Part shown: one piece after another, positions 30,039 through 40,831 of the stretch
How positions within the stretch are numbered: the stretch's first letter is position 1
How the letters are laid out: each line of letters starts with the position of its first letter
NCBI GenBank assembly: GCA_951640165.1
Contig: OX621266.1
Location: 496,001 to 560,000, forward strand
Direction: 5' to 3'
DNA from: Pseudoips prasinana
Taxonomy: Eukaryota; Arthropoda; Insecta; Lepidoptera; Nolidae
DNA length: 64,000 nucleotides
The notes under the pieces: model-generated
What the model saw: only the letters and a program-made list of their open reading frames with translations
The model's database searches: none
What the model was told of the DNA's origin: nothing
Translations under genes and position numbers: made by a program

Positions 30039-30593
30039 TTATAATATCATGCAATAACTAATAATATAAAGAGCCCTTACTGTGAACTCGCCCAGTGTAC
30101 AACAGAACACGTCTATCTCGTCTGCAATACTGTTGAGAGTACGCAGTGCACGGGTGAAAGGAGCTTCGCTTAGCAGCTTGGTGCGAGCGCGCGGTATGGC
30201 CAGCAGGCGCGGCTGTCGCCTCCTCCACACATATTTATCCGGGACACACATTCCCAGCCTACACAACACGTCCGGATTGTGTATCTTTCCCCTAAATACC
30301 TTAAAAATATAAGAGACTAGCGCAAAACTTCGTCTCACTCTTAACTCGTTGTATCCCACCATGCCCAGAATGAATAAGGTAGGATACTTATTTGGGTAAA
30401 ACGGGTATACCCCATAGAGTTTTTTATAAATATACCTAAAGAATTTATTTTGTACTTTCTCCAACATGACACTATATTTAGTTTCATGTGGAGACCAGAT
30501 AACTGCATTAAATTCTAATTGGCTTCTAACTAAAGAGTTATACAAAGCCACCACTGCTTTGATATTAGTGAAACCACGAGCCACCCGCAGCAT
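30039..30593 (-). pseudogene. LINE A reverse transcriptase C-terminus
   Basis: 184-codon frame from the post-thumb region: YNSLVRSQLEFNAVIWSPHE, LEKVQNKFFRYIYKK, RRSFALVSYIFKV. It corresponds to LYRTLIRSQLEHATCIWDPL in LINE B (35462-36055), so A and B are relatives. No catalytic block remains. Confidence 0.75.
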
Positions 30594-30620
30594 AAACCAC
30601 CTAGGGTTTATGCTGCGGGT
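30583..30620. repeat. 16-bp inverted repeat at the LINE A deletion
   Basis: ACCCGCAGCATAAACC (30583-30598) and its exact reverse complement (30605-30620) around the 6-base spacer ACCTAG. It lies where the RT C-terminal frame stops and just beside the lost RT, so it probably formed when the copy was made or rearranged. Confidence 0.85.
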
Positions 30621-30683
30621 AACAACGAAAAATTCACCTTATAAAAATTCCACCCGGTGAAAGACGCGTGTATGTGATGTGTC

Positions 30684-31475
30684 TCATACGCGGCCGCGGC
30701 GCGCGGCGGAGGTAATGGGTTCGGACCGTAGCGGTGTACGTTCGGCGTACCGTGCTCGCTTGCGCGGTGTCACCCCAATAGTAAGCGGTGGGTGGTACGC
30801 GTCAGGCGGCACAATCGGTTCGGCTGCTCGCACTTCCAGCGCCCTGTCCTCCTCGCTTAATACTAGATCTAATACGCGGTCATTGCAATTTGTTACTCTG
30901 TTGAACTGGGTAAATTCACAATAAGTGCTAAAGTATTCAAAATAATTTTGTATATTTATTGAGCTTGAATACAAATTAAAATCCCCTATTACTATTAAAT
31001 CTTTGTAATTATCACAATAATTCTCTAATAATCTAAATAACAACATATATTCGTTATCATTACTATTCGGCGGCATATACAGTACGCATAACAACATTAA
31101 AAACTTATTATGTAAATATACTGCGGCACAAACCAGTTCGAACGCACGGTCATCTATAGCAACATAACTCGGTATACATACTTGTCGGAGCTCGTAGCGC
31201 GGTGTGGCCACTAAACATGCGCCACCATGCTTCCGCCCATCGGCCCTATCGCAGCGTAATATTTTATAACCAGGTGGTATTAATTCTGCATCATGAATGG
31301 AATTGTTGCAACCCGTTTCCGTAATTGCAATAAAATCTGAACTATTAGATAAAACTCCCATGTAGAATTCGTCTAATTTGGTTCGCAGTCCTCTCACGTT
31401 CTGATAGAATATTTCTATAGGCTTGAGTATCTCTTTATGATTTGTTGTGCGGCTTACGAAACCACACCCACTCAC
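30684..31475 (-). pseudogene. LINE A ORF2 endonuclease
   Basis: APE-type endonuclease: IFYQNVRGLRTKLDEFY, IAITETGC, HGGACLVATP, VIGDFNLYSS, RVLDLVLS. The closing motif is PPDAYHPPLTI, in which the usual SDH is replaced by DAYH. It overlaps the end of ORF1 by about 40 bases. After residue 263 the frame ends and the RT is missing. Confidence 0.8.
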
Positions 31476-32181
31476 AAAATTCTATATTTACTGCCCATGA
31501 CTCTGGTCTGCATAACAATTCGTATTGACTTTCTGGAACCCCTATAATAAAGGAGGCGTAGTCTCTTTCTGTTTTTTGCTTGATTTTTTCTACTGTCATT
31601 TCTATATCATTTCCGCATATGCTCTTAACGTGTATTTCCAGGTTTTCTTTCGTCGTGTCCTTTTTTAAACGCCATACGTGTAAAAACTTTTTTCTTTCCG
31701 TTCCTTGAATATTCCCGGTAGATGTGTTACCTCCTTTTATCACCTGTTTGACAGTATATCTCTTTTTCTTATTTTGTACTGTAGTCCACTCTTCTTCTTT
31801 CTTGTTTTTTTCCAACTGTACCTCGGCGTGGGTTATCGACAGGGATTTCTTATCGATGCTCGCAGCATTTCTTTTTGTAGCAGTTATTATCTCCGGTTTC
31901 GTGGCCTCAATCTCCTTATCTTTGCTTATTAATTGATGTTTTTTAACTACCCTCTTTTCGTTTTGACCAATTGCATTTGCAAATGTAATATTTTCTCTGA
32001 CGTCTTGCACTATCTCGTTTCTCTCTCCAGCTGGCGGCTTCTTCTCGAGATTAATTTGAATCTGCTTATTTTTTTGTTCCATGAGTAATATTTGCGCTTC
32101 TAATTCATCAACTTTATTTGCCTTTTCTTGTACTACCTTCATAGTAACGCGCAGTTGATGTAACTCGTTTTCGATATACAC
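31435..32181 (-). pseudogene. LINE A ORF1, C-terminal part (coiled coil and RRM-like domain)
   Basis: Begins in a coiled coil (VQEKANKVDELEAQILLMEQ), passes a basic linker (EEWTTVQNKKKRYTVKQV) and ends in the RRM-like fold typical of insect LINE ORF1 proteins (FLHVWRLKKDTTKENLEIHV through FCEWVWFRKP). The N-terminal part lies at 36373-36768 on the other side of LINE B. It would bind RNA in the retrotransposition complex. Confidence 0.8.
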
Positions 32182-32204
32182 AAATCTATTTTTTAGTTGA
32201 ACAT

Positions 32205-32540
32205 CGCGTACCTCACGCTAACCAAAGTGATCGACGCCCAAAGAATGTTATCGTGAAATTCACAAATAAGACATTACGTGACAATGTGATTGCGGCTAGT
32301 CGTAAGACAAAAGGTTTAGATTCTAATTCCTTATCTATTCAGGGGCAACCAGTTCCCATCTACGTTAATGAGCACCTAACGTTGAATAACAAATTGTTAT
32401 TTCGTCAATGTCGTGAAGTTGCCAAGAAGAACGAATACAAATATGTATGGATCCAGCATGGAACTGTCCTGGCTCGTAAGACGGATACCTCTCCTGCTAT
32501 TGCCATTAGAACACACCAGGACATTGCTCGTATCAAGTGA
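32205..32540 (+). pseudogene. LINE B ORF1 C-terminus (FP25K-like)
   Basis: About 100 codons with VIVKFTNKTLRDNVIAASRK, VPIYVNEHLTLNNKLLFRQC and YKYVWIQHGTVLARK. This is the same FP25K-type C-terminal domain as at 729-1628 (PIFITEQLTAKAARLHFLAR), with low residue identity. The N-terminal coiled coil was lost by 5' truncation. Confidence 0.7.
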
Positions 32541-33121
32541 ATTAAACCCGGTCATAAACTTGCCATTCTTAAACCTGTTTTTTACCCTCACGATTATTTT
32601 TCTGCGCGGTAAAACACAGCGGTATCTCTATTTACTACTTGCACATCGCAAAAACATAATAAACATTGTTACTTGTTACACTTGCAAACATAATACTTTG
32701 TTAAATAGTTATAAGATTAGGTTAATTAATTGTTATATACTTAAGATACTTAAAACACATTATGGTTATACTTCTTCTTACCAACCTTGGTCAGATCTAA
32801 GTTTCATTTGTAAAAAGGCTGCGTTGCTATTAAATATTTTAATAAACTTGTTATTAAATTGTTACTATTCATACAAGTCAGTAAGTAAAAACGAAAACTT
32901 AGTATTTGTTAATTGCTTTCGAAAAATACTATATAATTGTATACATAATTTTTATTATAGTAATAGTTATTACCTAACATTCAAATTGATCGTTACTATA
33001 ACGGGCGTAAACACTAAACTACTTATATATATTATATGTATTCCTGCATGTGCATTCATCTTAAAAACTTTTATCTATACCTACTGTGATTCTAAATGCC
33101 TTTACTTAATATTCCATATTT
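32541..33121 (+). other. Inter-ORF spacer of LINE B; no gene
   Basis: Extremely AT-rich, rich in TTATAT-like runs. A 242-codon frame at 32413-33141 crosses it, but its composition (Tyr, Cys, Leu, Ile runs) reflects base bias and it overlaps ORF1 in another frame. Spacers this long between LINE ORFs are unusual. Confidence 0.55.
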
Positions 33122-36055
33122 TTGTTCATAACATTCAATGACAAAAAGAACAATGTGTTATCGATATATTACCAAAATTGTCGTGGGTTAAGAACAAAAT
33201 TAAATACGATTTTTATGAACATCTTATCGCACCATTATGATATTATAATTTTGACTGAGACTTGGTTGCATGATGGCATAGTGAATACCGAATTTATAGA
33301 TCCTCGATATAATGTGTACCGATGCGACCGGGATCGCGCCGCAACTAACCGGCGAGATGGCGGCGGCGTGCTGGTGGCCGTGCTTCACTCGCTGCGTGCG
33401 GTTCCCTGCACGTCGGCGCCTCCCGCCGCTTCCTTGATAATGCCACCAATCATTGACCATATACTATTAGAGCTGAGCTTTGGTGACGCTGTATACCTAT
33501 TAGGTGCCGCATACATCCCACCTGGCATAGATTCTAATGTTTATCTCGCTTATTTTAACAAAATACAAAACATTATACAGATAAAGGGCTACGATTATTT
33601 TTGTTTACTTGGTGATTTTAACTTACCACATCTTGACTGGTATTTGGACGGAACAAAAATGCAACTCCTCCGAACAAGTAACTTGACACCGCCGTATTCT
33701 TACTTATTAAATTTTTTATCCGCTGTAGACTGTATACAAGTAAACACCCACAAAAATGATATGAATAGATTACTAGATTTGTGTTTAACCAATATACATA
33801 CCAGCAGGACATTCTCTGCGCCTATCACGTTGGTTCCACCGGACTTACATCACCCTCCTTATTACGTCATAATACCAATTAACAATAACATATCCAAACC
33901 TATGTCGACTAAACAACAGATAAAATACTGTTACAAAAATGCTAATTATCAGCTAATTAACAGCGACATTTATGAATTAAACTGGGGTCAGCTGTTTGTA
34001 AACAAATCTGCCGAAGATAGTGTTAATATTTTCTATGAATATATATTTGATATCATACGTAAACACACTCCCTCGAAACGCATTTTCAAGTCTCATTTTC
34101 CAATTTGGTTTAGCCCTGCACTAATACATATTTTCAAAAATAAAAATACGGCTTGGATTAAATGGAAGGTATATAAAAATCAATGTGACTATAATATATT
34201 TTCTATGTACCGAGACAGATTCAAAAAAGAATCTGAAAAATGTTACAAGACATATATGAAATCGGTAGAAAACAGTATACCTAAAAATGTTAAATACTTT
34301 TGGACATATTTAAAAAACCGTAAAAACCAATCAGATATTCCTAACTGTGTACACCGTGGTGGCATGGAGACAGATAACCCCGAGGGAATTTGTAACTTAT
34401 TTTCTTCATTCTTTCACTCAGTTTTTCAGCACTCGGATGTTTCAGACACTCTCAGTGTTGAAAATTTGAGTGATGTAGATATAAGAATAACAAACAACTT
34501 TATTAGTGATATACAATTATCTGAAGCGGATGTATTGAAAGAACTAAAGGCTCTTGACTGTACCAAAGGCCCAGGACTTGATTGTATACCACCAATTTTT
34601 CTTAAAAATACTGCAAGAACTATATATAAGCCGCTTGCAATATTGTACAATAAATGTTTGATGGAGGGTATATGTCCTGCAGTGTGGAAATCGGCCAGAA
34701 TAATACCGATACACAAAGGAGGCTCAAAAAGAGAAGTCACTAATTATCGCCCAATTTCAATACTTCCTGCGCTCTCGAAACTTTTAGAAAGGTTAGTTCA
34801 TAACACCATTTATCCATTACTACACAGCACTATTCTGCCGCAGCAACATGGTTTTGTTCGTAAACGCTCCACTGTCACAAATCTTATCGTTTACACCTCT
34901 GAAATATTTGATAATTTGGATGCAAATAGACAAACAGATAGCATTTATACTGACTTTCGGAAAGCATTTGACCGCGTAGACCATAAAATACTACTGCAAA
35001 AAATTGCTTTTAACGGCATTCGTGGTAATCTATGGAGGTGGTTTAAGTCTTATGTGACCAACAGAACACAAAAAGTTGTCATCAATGGATTCGAATCTAA
35101 CATGGTAATTATTACCTCTGGAGTCCCGCAGGGGTCCATTCTTGGTCCACTACTGTTTGTTATATTTATTAGCGATATACATAACTGCTTTGGTCACAGT
35201 AAATTTTTACTTTACGCAGACGATTTGAAAATTTACAGAACTATTCATGACGTTAATGATCAGCATAAACTACAGGAGGATCTGGATAGATTTAATAATT
35301 ATTGTACACAAAACAAACTTCTGCTAAGTCTTGATAAATGCAAATTTTAAACTTTTACTAGAAAAAGAACGTCAATTAGCAACAATTCTTATTGCATTGG
35401 CGGTCACTATCTTGATAGAGTACAGACTATCCGCGATCTTGGAGTCACACTAGATACTAAGATGACGTTGGATGCACATGTAGATAAAATATGCAGTAAA
35501 GCTTACAAAATGTATGGTTTTGTGTTGAGAGCCAGTAATGACTTTGTCCGTCCCGAAACATATTTATATCTTTATAGGACCTTAATTCGTTCGCAATTGG
35601 AACATGCCACATGTATCTGGGATCCATTGTATACTAAGTATTCTTATAGCCTTGAAAGGGTGCAAAAAAAATTCTTGCGTTGTATGCACTATAAATGCTT
35701 TCATAGCTACCAGAATTACTCTACACTGCTGCAAAAATATCAACTCTTAGATCTAAAGTCGAGAAGAATACAGTTGCAAGCGATGTTTTTGTATGACTTA
35801 TGTCACAATAGATACGACTGTAACGAAATTATTAACAGCATTCATTATTATGTGCCTACCAGATCGCAACCGCGAGCCTGTCGTTCAATCCCGACATTCT
35901 ACACAGGTTATTCACGCACTAATGCAGGCAAACGCTCACCCATTTGTCGTATACTGGATTCCTTCAACAGTAATTTTGGTAATATTGATGTTTTTGCGAG
36001 TAGTGTAAGTACATTCAAGAAGCTTATACTGGCGAATGCCCGTTCCACGCCATAA
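33122..36055 (+). pseudogene. LINE B ORF2 (endonuclease and reverse transcriptase) with one stop
   Basis: 977 codons apart from a single TAA at 35348-35350; the frame continues in phase to 36055. Endonuclease: IYYQNCRGLRTKL, LTETWL, LLGDFNLPHLDW and a DLHHPP in place of SDH. RT: YRPISILPALSKLLER, DFRKAFDRVDH (A), SGVPQGSILGPLLFV (B), LLYADDLKIY (C), LGVTLDT. The C-terminal part ends near KKLILANA. All main residues are present, so the stop is the only obvious lesion. It belongs to the same group as LINE A. Confidence 0.88.
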
Positions 36056-36372
36056 CGGTACACTTGAGAAACAAACTTTACTAACTATGTAGTAAAGACT
36101 GTGTAACTATGTAATACTGTTGTTGTAATAAGTGTATAACATCAAGATTAAGAACTTTATTGTTGATGTATTATGTTGTTCATACTATCTTTTCTCTAAT
36201 TTTTGCATAATTGTTCGACTCTCAATTTGAACTTACTCATATGTTTTAACTTTATCTGTGGTAAACGGTGTGGATATCATAATTAATTATATTGTATAGC
36301 CTAAACATTATTATAGTGTAATATTGTGATATTGTTAGTTTACCCAATAAAAAAAAAAAAAAAAAAAAAAAC

Positions 36373-36768
36373 ATATTCCTTTATTTGCTCCTCCATTCTC
36401 AGGTTCATCTCAATACGAAATTCCCGTAGTTCTTGAAGTATCTGCCCATTGCTTCCAATGTCAGATTCTAAGATTTCCTTTTGATTTATCCTTTTACTTC
36501 TGCTCATGTTTACATAACACGGCGTGAATGTTTCGTTCATAATAGAATTAACTCGTACCGGTGTATCCGAATTTCCATTTTTGGGGGCACTGAATACACA
36601 CTCCGGACATTTCCAGGTGTTTTTGTACTCCTCTGTAAATTCTTCAAACTTCTCCCTTGTTAACGCTAGACACTTGAGATGATACAATTTCTTGCATTCC
36701 TCTCGTGCACACTCCATATACAAAATGTCGTAGATAACGGCATCACAGCCGTTACATTTTATACTCAT
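36373..36768 (-). pseudogene. LINE A ORF1, N-terminal part with PHD finger
   Basis: Starts MSIKCNGCDAVIYD and carries the Cys/His spacing of a PHD finger (CNGC, CAREEC, YHLKC, WKCPEC), then a linker and the start of a coiled coil (LQELREFRIEMNLRMEEQ). It is cut at the insertion point of LINE B. PHD-finger ORF1 proteins are known in some insect LINEs. Confidence 0.8.
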
Positions 36769-36790
36769 TTATTAGCGGTATATAAGAATA

Positions 36791-36959
36791 CTTTTTATCA
36801 CAAACAATTATTCGCCCACTTACGCGATCACCGTTCACACGACCATTCGCTGCAAGTTATCGTATTAAATTAAGCCTATATTTCATTTATAATTCATCAC
36901 GTTATGGGCCCAGGTCACTAACTAGCATGGATTAATAAATGTAGGCTTAAGGATTGCAA
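36791..36959. other. Short stretch between LINE A and the Copia fragment
   Basis: It may hold the 5' UTR of LINE A. No gene is visible. Confidence 0.4.
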
Positions 36960-38018
36960 AAACTGCAGTGAAAATTAATAGTCTAAAATACCGGCGGCGT
37001 GGGTTGACGCCATTTTTGAGGTTAAGTAATACCGGGAAGGAAAATTACTTGTCCTACTATCGTTGGGCAAGGCAGGAGAGCCTACAAGAAGGTTTTGAAA
37101 TGGATTCGACACAGGGAGGTGGACAACAGAACGTCATGAAGCTGGAGGGTTCCAGGAATTGAAACATTTGGAAGTTCCAAACGTCCGTGTTGCTGCGAGG
37201 TCAAGGTCTTTACAAAATCGTGGACGGGACAACAGTAAAACCTGAAGATGAGACTCAGCGTAGTACTTGGGAAACCCAGGATGCGCGAGCTCAAACGCTG
37301 ATAGTTACGAGGATGTCGGAAGAAGTCATGTTGCATATCATCTCGTGCGATACTGCGGCGGCTATGTGGAGGAAATTTTTAAGCGTATATGAACAAAAAT
37401 CTGAAACTAGCATTCACATTGTGCAACAACGCTTTTTTCAATTCAAGTTTGAAGAAGGAACAGAGACGTCTGTGTTTTTATCGAAAGTACATGAGATGCA
37501 GAATCAGTTAAAACAGCTGGGAGAAAATATGTCTGATAAATTTGTTATCACCAAGGTTCTTACGTCCTTACTAGAAGATTACAAGCGTTTCATCTCGGCA
37601 TGGGAGTCTGCTCCTGATGACAAGCAGACCTATGATAATCTGGTAGCCAGATTATTGATAGAGGAAGAAAGAATTAAAGAAAAAGGCGGGCCACCGTCGT
37701 CTACGGCGTTTGTGGCAAAGAAAGTAGATAAAAAAAGTATAAAGTGTTATAAGTGTCACCGACTTGGACATTATCAAAGCGAGTGCCGATATAATAATAA
37801 TTATGTGAACAAAAATTTTCGTAACTCTAAAGACAGTCGTCCAGATCTCAAGTGTTATTTTTGTAATAAACCGGGACATCTAAAGAGCCAGTGCCGTTTT
37901 AAAAGGGACAAAGAAAAAGAAAGTAATGCTTTTATAGTCAACAGTGTTTTTGATGAACAGTTACAAAAATCTCAGTGGTTAGTCGATTCAGGTGCAAGCG
38001 AGCATATGTGTTGTGATT
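36960..38018 (+). mobile_element. Copia-type LTR retrotransposon fragment
   Basis: Holds leader, gag and the first residues of the protease; everything after the active site is missing because LINE C is inserted there. No LTR was found in the window. The part to the right of LINE C (beyond 58918) shows no Copia pol that I can recognise, so the insertion may also have deleted sequence. Confidence 0.75.
37100..38018 (+). pseudogene. gag: Copia Gag and protease start
   Basis: ATG at 37100. A TGA at 37160-37162 interrupts the frame (codon 21), just before the expected Gag motif NIWKFQTSVLLRG. The frame then runs on: WRKFLSVYEQKSETSIHIVQ, FVITKVLTSLLEDYKRFISA, zinc knuckles CYKCHRLGHYQSEC and CYFCNKPGHLKSQC, and the protease active site WLVDSGASEHMC. 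Two knuckles rather than one is less common. An upstream stop, and a pol cut off by LINE C, make it dead. Confidence 0.85.
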
Positions 38019-38103
38019 CTTATCTTATCTTATCTTGTTTTGGGGTGTACTTGTGTACAGCACTTCGACCCTTCAGGATCTTTTGTACTATCCCCCACTG
38101 GTT

Positions 38104-39477
38104 TTATTCTATCCCTAGAGCCCTGAATGAGGTATGCACATAATCCAGTTCGCTTATTAGAGGTAGATCCTTGTAGTCACTTGGTTCTGGATATGCCAGC
38201 CCCAGGATTGCCATTCTGTGTCTCGCCAATGCATCGCATTTGCATATTATATGCAGCATTGTTTCATTTTCTTCCCCACAGGTCCTGCAGATCGGGCTGT
38301 TCGACAGTCCCAGTTTGTGTAGGTGGTAGTTGGTGCTGTAGTGGCCCGTGAATACTGCTACTATTAGTCGTAGCTGGTTTCTGCTGTATTTCCAAAGCTT
38401 TTTGGACCAGCTCTTATCTACTCCTTTCATGAGTTGTTTGGAGTGTTTTAGTTCTTTGACTTTGGTCCACATTTGATTGTGTTTAATTGTGGATTCGTTT
38501 TTAAGGAATGCTCCTATTACATTTGGAGGAATCCCTACGCACGGTTCTGGTCCACAGAACTGACTTTCAGATCCCTTTCTAGCCAGTGCATCTGCTTTTT
38601 CGTTGCCTTCTATTCCCGTATGACCTGGTACTCATACGAGTTTGACTTTATTTTTAGTGGCAAGTTTGTTCAGAGCCGTGATACAGTTCTGGATTAGTTT
38701 CGATTCGATTTTGTGTGACATCAGGGCTTTTAATGTAACCTGGCTGTCACTGAGTATGTAGATGGTCTTACCTTTCGTCTCCCTATCTATGATTGTCTGG
38801 GCGCATGTTATAATCGCATATGTCTCAGCCTGAAACACTGTCGCGAAGTTTCCCATGCTTTCGCTAATACTGCAGGTTTCATTATAAACACCCGCACCTG
38901 TGCCGGATTTCATTTTTGACCCGTCTGTATACCAAATTTGACTTTGCTCGTTTTGTTTGCAAAGTCCCAATTTCCATTCCTCTCTGCTGGGAATGTATAG
39001 TTTGTATTGTTGGTCAAATGTATAGGTTGGTTGCATTTTATCGCTGCCCATCCCTACTACATTGTTAAGATCTTTCCAGTCTTCTATCTGCATGTGCTTA
39101 GTGGGCATACGATCGTAAGATAAGTGGCCCAATGCAGCAAGTCTTTGGAGTGTTTTCCTTGCCTCTTCTTGTACCTCAATGTGTAGATGCACTAGGTCTC
39201 GGATTACTTCCAAGGCTGCTGTTGGTGTAGTGCTAAACGCCCCTGTCATTGCTAAGCAGGCAGTGCGTTGTATTTTGTCTAGCACTTGTTTACAGGTTTC
39301 TAGTTTTGTTCTTGGCCACCAGACGATACTACCGTACATCAGTATCGGTTTTATTATCATTCTGTATATCAAGTGAACAATTTTGGATTTCAGTCCCCAT
39401 GTTTTGCCATAAGCTGCTCGGCACATGCCGAATATTCTCAAGGCCTTGTTTTTAATATTTCTACATGTTCTTTCCAT
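38104..39477 (-). pseudogene. LINE C ORF2: RT C-terminus, RNase H and zinc knuckle
   Basis: The frame from 39477 to 38104 has one TGA at 38632-38634, in the place of the Trp of the expected WVPGHTGI. Before it: KPILMYGSIVWWPRTK, then RNase H with WYTDGSKMKSGTGAGVY (D), VFQAETYAI (E) and YILSDSQVTLKAL (D). After it: GNEKADALA (D), then CRTCGEENETMLHIICKC near the end. RNase H would remove the RNA template. The key acidic residues survive. Confidence 0.85.
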
Positions 39478-40504
39478 GTGAGCGCTTTGTCGAGTGTTAT
39501 ACCTAGGTATTTCACTTCTTTTGACAATTAAATTTTTGTGTTGTATAGTTTCAAAGTTCCTATTCCCGATAAGTCCTTCTTCTTTGTGAATGGTACTATA
39601 ACTGCTTTCTGTGGGTTTATCGAAAGGTTATTTGATTTGCACCAGTCCTCTGTCTCTTTTAAGGCTTGTTTCATAATATCCGATACTGTGTGAGGGAATT
39701 TCCCACTTATAAGTATCACAATATCGTCTGCATAGCCGACGGTATAGCATGGTCCTGTGTTTAGGTTTATCAGGAGCTTGTCCACAACCAGGCACCACAG
39801 TAGCGGTGAGATGACTCCGCCTTGTGGGCACCCTCTGGTTGTCGTTGCATATCTGATGTCCCCGAGCAGTGTTGACTGCAGTTGCCGTCCTTTCAGCATT
39901 TTGTCTATCCATCTGCATAGAGTGGGTTCTATGCTATGGTTAGTGGCGGCATTTTGTATAGTGTTAAATGCCGTGTTGTCAAAAGCACCTTCAATGTCTA
40001 GAAATGCCGCAAGGCATATTTCTTTGTTTTTTAAGGTTGCTTCCGCCTTTTTGACTACATGGTGTAGGGCTGTCTCTGTAGATTTCCCTGCCTGATACGC
40101 ATTTTGTTGCCAGTGTAGAGGAAATCTTTTTAGTGGCCCTTGCCTAATGTGTGTGTCTACCATTTTTTCTAGCGATTTGAGAAATAATGATGTGAGGCTT
40201 ATCGGTCTGTACGATTTTGGTGATTCGTAGTCCGACTTTCCCGGTTTCGAAATGTATACTACTTTAACTTGTCTCCATGCTTGGGGAGTGTATCCAAAGG
40301 CTATGCAGGCTCTGTACAGCCTGCATAGGTGTGAGTTTAGTACGTTATTCGCTTTTTGTAATAGGATGGGATATATTCCATCAGAGCCAGGCGATTTGAA
40401 TGGTTCAAAGTTGCTTACGGCCCACTTTACCTTGGTCTCGTTTATGATCTTCTTAGCGGTATCCCAATCTGCCTTGGTTGTGCGCCTTTCCGCATCCTCA
40501 TGGC
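39478..40504 (-). pseudogene. LINE C ORF2: reverse transcriptase core
   Basis: From the Polinton border (40504) the minus-strand frame continues RT: SPGSDGIYP, then in 39528-40163 NAYQAGKSTETALHHVV, FLDIEGAFDNTAFN (A), RGCPQGGVISPLLWCLVVD (B), VGYADDIVILI (C). A TAA at 39528-39530 precedes VKYLGITLDKALTW, and a frameshift follows near 39480. The EGAFDN and CPQGGVISPLLW variants are typical of RNase H-bearing LINE clades. Confidence 0.82.
40499..40504. repeat. Left 6-bp target duplication of the Polinton (CATGGC)
   Basis: CATGGC directly precedes the terminal repeat and recurs at 56307-56312 directly after the other end. Six bases is the known target duplication size of Polinton/Maverick elements. 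Reading LINE C ORF2 across the site (IPISHEDAERR) is continuous with one copy. Confidence 0.95.
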
Positions 40505-40712
40505 AGTAGTATATTATTGGGCATTCTACCCCACCTGCCGTTCCTCCGGCTCACTTCGTTCACCTTCGTCACTCTCGGTGTGGTAGAATGCCCAATAACA
40601 TCCTACTATAACTAGCTCTACCACTTACCACCACTTACCTCCATCAACCACTTACCTCTAGTTTCACTACACATTTCACCACTTTTAAGACCCGAAATTA
40701 TTACTTCTAGAA
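40505..40712. repeat. Left terminal inverted repeat of the Polinton
   Basis: Starts AGTAGTATATTATTGGGCAT and matches the reverse complement of 56063-56306 up to GACCCGAAATTATTACTTCT. The right copy has about 37-60 additional bases after the AACTAGCTCTAC motif. The first 100 bases fold on themselves: the terminal 28-mer returns inverted at 40578-40606. A third copy of GAATGCCCAATAATATTCCT follows at 40713. Confidence 0.9.
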
Positions 40713-40831
40713 TGCCCAATAATATTCCTAGATATTAGGCACCCGTCGATTTAGGGCTTCTATTTTACTATTTAGGTCAATGCAACAACGTAATTGACTC
40801 ATTATTAATCAAACCTTTTTAAGTAGTAACA

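Larger units (their letters stand above)
32205..36371 (+). mobile_element. LINE B, 5'-truncated, inserted in LINE A
   Basis: Runs from a truncated ORF1 to a poly(A) of about 23 bases at 36349-36371, directly after an AATAAA. A short duplication ((A)ACAT) flanks it, and removing it restores the reading frame of LINE A. Contents: ORF1 C-terminus, a 580-base spacer with no gene (32541-33121), ORF2 with one stop, 3' UTR. Confidence 0.85.
29925..36790 (-). mobile_element. LINE A (PHD-finger ORF1 family), split by LINE B and internally deleted
   Basis: Minus-strand element. Its ORF1 begins at 36768 and is interrupted at 36374/32200 by LINE B; the reading frame resumes exactly when LINE B and one copy of the short duplication (A)ACAT are removed. 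Downstream come the ORF1 remainder, an endonuclease and an RT C-terminus, then an (AAATA)n-like tail at 29925-29950. Most of the RT is missing between 30593 and 30684. The copy is dead. Confidence 0.8.

Noticed and set aside
32413..33141. 242-codon plus-strand frame
   Set aside because: It overlaps the true ORF1 end in another frame and then crosses extremely AT-rich spacer; composition and lack of any motif indicate chance.
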